This document shows, piece after piece, positions 62,949 to 64,000 of a DNA stretch of 64,000 nt (position 1 is the first letter of the stretch; every line of letters begins with the position of its first letter). This DNA comes from Roseburia intestinalis L1-82 (GTDB lineage: Bacteria > Bacillota > Clostridia > Lachnospirales > Lachnospiraceae). The translations under genes were made by a program, and so were the position numbers. Below the pieces are notes generated by a model. It did not search any database, had not been told where the DNA came from, and saw nothing but the letters and a program-made list of their open reading frames with translations. The DNA lies in assembly GCF_900537995.1 (NCBI RefSeq), contig NZ_LR027880.1, positions 3,813,001 to 3,877,000 on the forward strand. Reading direction: 5' to 3'.

Positions 62949-63260
62949 TTAATCGATCACTTCGCCTGTTTTCTTTGCGAAACGTACTTTTTTATCTCCA
63001 TCCATCTTGAAACCTACGCGGGTAGCTGTTCCTTTGTGAAGATACATAACGTTTGAAATGTCAACAGGTCCCTCCTGATGGATGATACCACCCTGCTGAT
63101 TAGCCATGCTTGGTTTTGCATGTTTTGTCACCATGTTGATACCCTCTACCAGAACGGTATTGTTCTTTGTATTTACAGCAATAACTTTGCCTTCTTTGTC
63201 TTTATCTTTACCAGCGATCACTTTGACCATATCGCCTTTTTTAATTTTCATGGTTGCCAT
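62949..63260 (-). CDS. rplX: Ribosomal protein L24 (uL24)
   Basis: The 103-residue protein has an N-terminal KOW motif ([20 protein letters not shown]) followed by [20 protein letters not shown]. Standard. Confidence 0.97.
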   Translation of the reverse strand: MATMKIKKGDMVKVIAGKDKDKEGKVIAVNTKNNTVLVEGINMVTKHAKPSMANQQGGIIHQEGPVDISNVMYLHKGTATRVGFKMDGDKKVRFAKKTGEVID

Positions 63261-63272
63261 ATCCTGGTCCTC

Positions 63273-63641
63273 CTACAATACTTCCGGAGCTAAGGAAACA
63301 ATTTTCATGAACTGTTTCTCACGAAGCTCTCTTGCTACTGGTCCAAAAATACGTGTTCCTCTTGGAGTTTTGTCATCTTTAATAATAACTGCTGCGTTTT
63401 CATCAAATTTGATATAAGAACCGTCTTTACGACGTGCGCCTTTTACTGAACGAACAACTACAGCTTTTACGACATCACCTTTTTTAACAACACCGCCTGG
63501 TGTTGCCTCTTTGACCGTAGCAACTACTACATCACCAATATTCGCATATCTTCTAGTAGATCCACCCATAACACGAATAACGAGTAACTCTCTTGCTCCT
63601 GTGTTATCGGCTACCTTAAGTCTACTTTCCTGTTGTACCAT
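63273..63641 (-). CDS. rplN: Ribosomal protein L14 (uL14)
   Basis: The 122-residue protein has [20 protein letters not shown] and [20 protein letters not shown], the conserved ends of uL14. Confidence 0.97.
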   Translation of the reverse strand: MVQQESRLKVADNTGARELLVIRVMGGSTRRYANIGDVVVATVKEATPGGVVKKGDVVKAVVVRSVKGARRKDGSYIKFDENAAVIIKDDKTPRGTRIFGPVARELREKQFMKIVSLAPEVL

Positions 63642-63659
63642 GCTTGTAGCCTCCTTTAA

Positions 63660-63917
63660 TTATTTTGCTCTTTCCATGATTTCTACAAGTCTCCATCTCT
63701 TATCTTTCGATAATGGTCTTGTCTCCATAACTTTTACTTTATCACCGATCTTACATTCGTTATTCTCGTCATGAGCTTTTAATTTGTATGTTTTCTTAAC
63801 GATCTTGTTGTAAAGAGGATGTCTTACGTTATCCTGGATTGCAACAGTGATTGTTTTATCCATCTTGTCGCTTACAACAATACCAACACGTGTTTTTCTA
63901 AGATTTCTTTCTTCCAC
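63660..63917 (-). CDS. rpsQ: Ribosomal protein S17 (uS17)
   Basis: The 85-residue OB-fold protein has [20 protein letters not shown] and [24 protein letters not shown] precedes the start, which lies 26 bases after the rpmC stop. Confidence 0.96.
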   Translation of the reverse strand: MEERNLRKTRVGIVVSDKMDKTITVAIQDNVRHPLYNKIVKKTYKLKAHDENNECKIGDKVKVMETRPLSKDKRWRLVEIMERAK

Positions 63918-63943
63918 GACCGATTAATCTCCTTTCTGGAATC

Positions 63944-64000
63944 CTACTGCGCAACTTTTTCTTTCTCAGTAATGATTGTCTGAATTCTTGCAATATTCTT
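63944..64000 (-). CDS. rpmC: Ribosomal protein L29 (uL29), C-terminal end only
   Basis: The last 18 codons, KNIARIQTIITEKEKVAQ and TAG (63946-63944), are in the window. Sequence and place upstream of rpsQ identify rpmC; the rest is beyond the window edge. Confidence 0.85.
   Translation of the reverse strand, partial: KNIARIQTIITEKEKVAQ

Overview
The window looks like chromosome of a low-GC Gram-positive gut Clostridium relative, most probably a Lachnospiraceae member of the Roseburia type. The grounds are the Firmicutes-style ribosomal protein/secY/adk/map/infA/rpoA operon with a KOW-domain gene between map and infA, an L17 with an acidic/basic insertion, strong AGGAGG ribosome binding sites, roughly 40% GC, and mobile elements of the Tn1549/Tn4451 kind. 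Genus is an inference.

Region by region. 1-5.2 kb: end of an O-acetylhomoserine sulfhydrylase gene, then leftward housekeeping-type genes (EAL phosphodiesterase, hexapeptide/gamma-carbonic-anhydrase protein, cytidylate-kinase-like protein, ArsC/Spx-like protein) and an ORF6N/PLD-like protein joined to a broken nucleoside phosphorylase. 5.5-27.5 kb: a composite mobile region beside rlmD. It holds an IS3 element, two fragments of a conjugation module, a large serine recombinase, a GNAT-type toxin/antitoxin pair, a STAND (NB-ARC/TPR) ATPase, an ABC exporter with its two-component system split by an IS110 element, a ParM/ParR-like pair, RepA, a DnaC-like loader, DUF3847, a MobA/MobL relaxase, a caspase-like protease and TnpV. 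27.3-38.2 kb: core genes (rlmD, yhaM, an HtrA-like protein lacking its catalytic triad, mutS2, a two-component system) and an AbiL-like ATPase whose RloB partner has decayed.

38.4-51.1 kb: one leftward operon of three adenylate-forming (acyl/aryl-CoA ligase type) enzymes sharing an unusual N-terminal motif, a beta-lactamase-fold serine hydrolase, a membrane TPR protein and two PlsC-like acyltransferases. It has been duplicated and recombined internally. The serine hydrolase gene is cut by an IS630 element and the 5' end of the operon is cut by a second IS110 copy, so it is probably partly inactive here. The two near-identical ligase genes differ almost only in the segment expected to shape the substrate pocket. 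This cluster is the best candidate for an undescribed system in the window.

51.1-64 kb: a ClbS/DfsB-like gene, then the ribosomal protein operon, entirely leftward, from rplQ back to rpmC (cut by the window edge). It contains several long spacers with hairpins, an internal promoter in front of rpmJ, and an unexplained 0.2-kb spacer between rpsH and rplF. I saw no rRNA, tRNA or CRISPR array.
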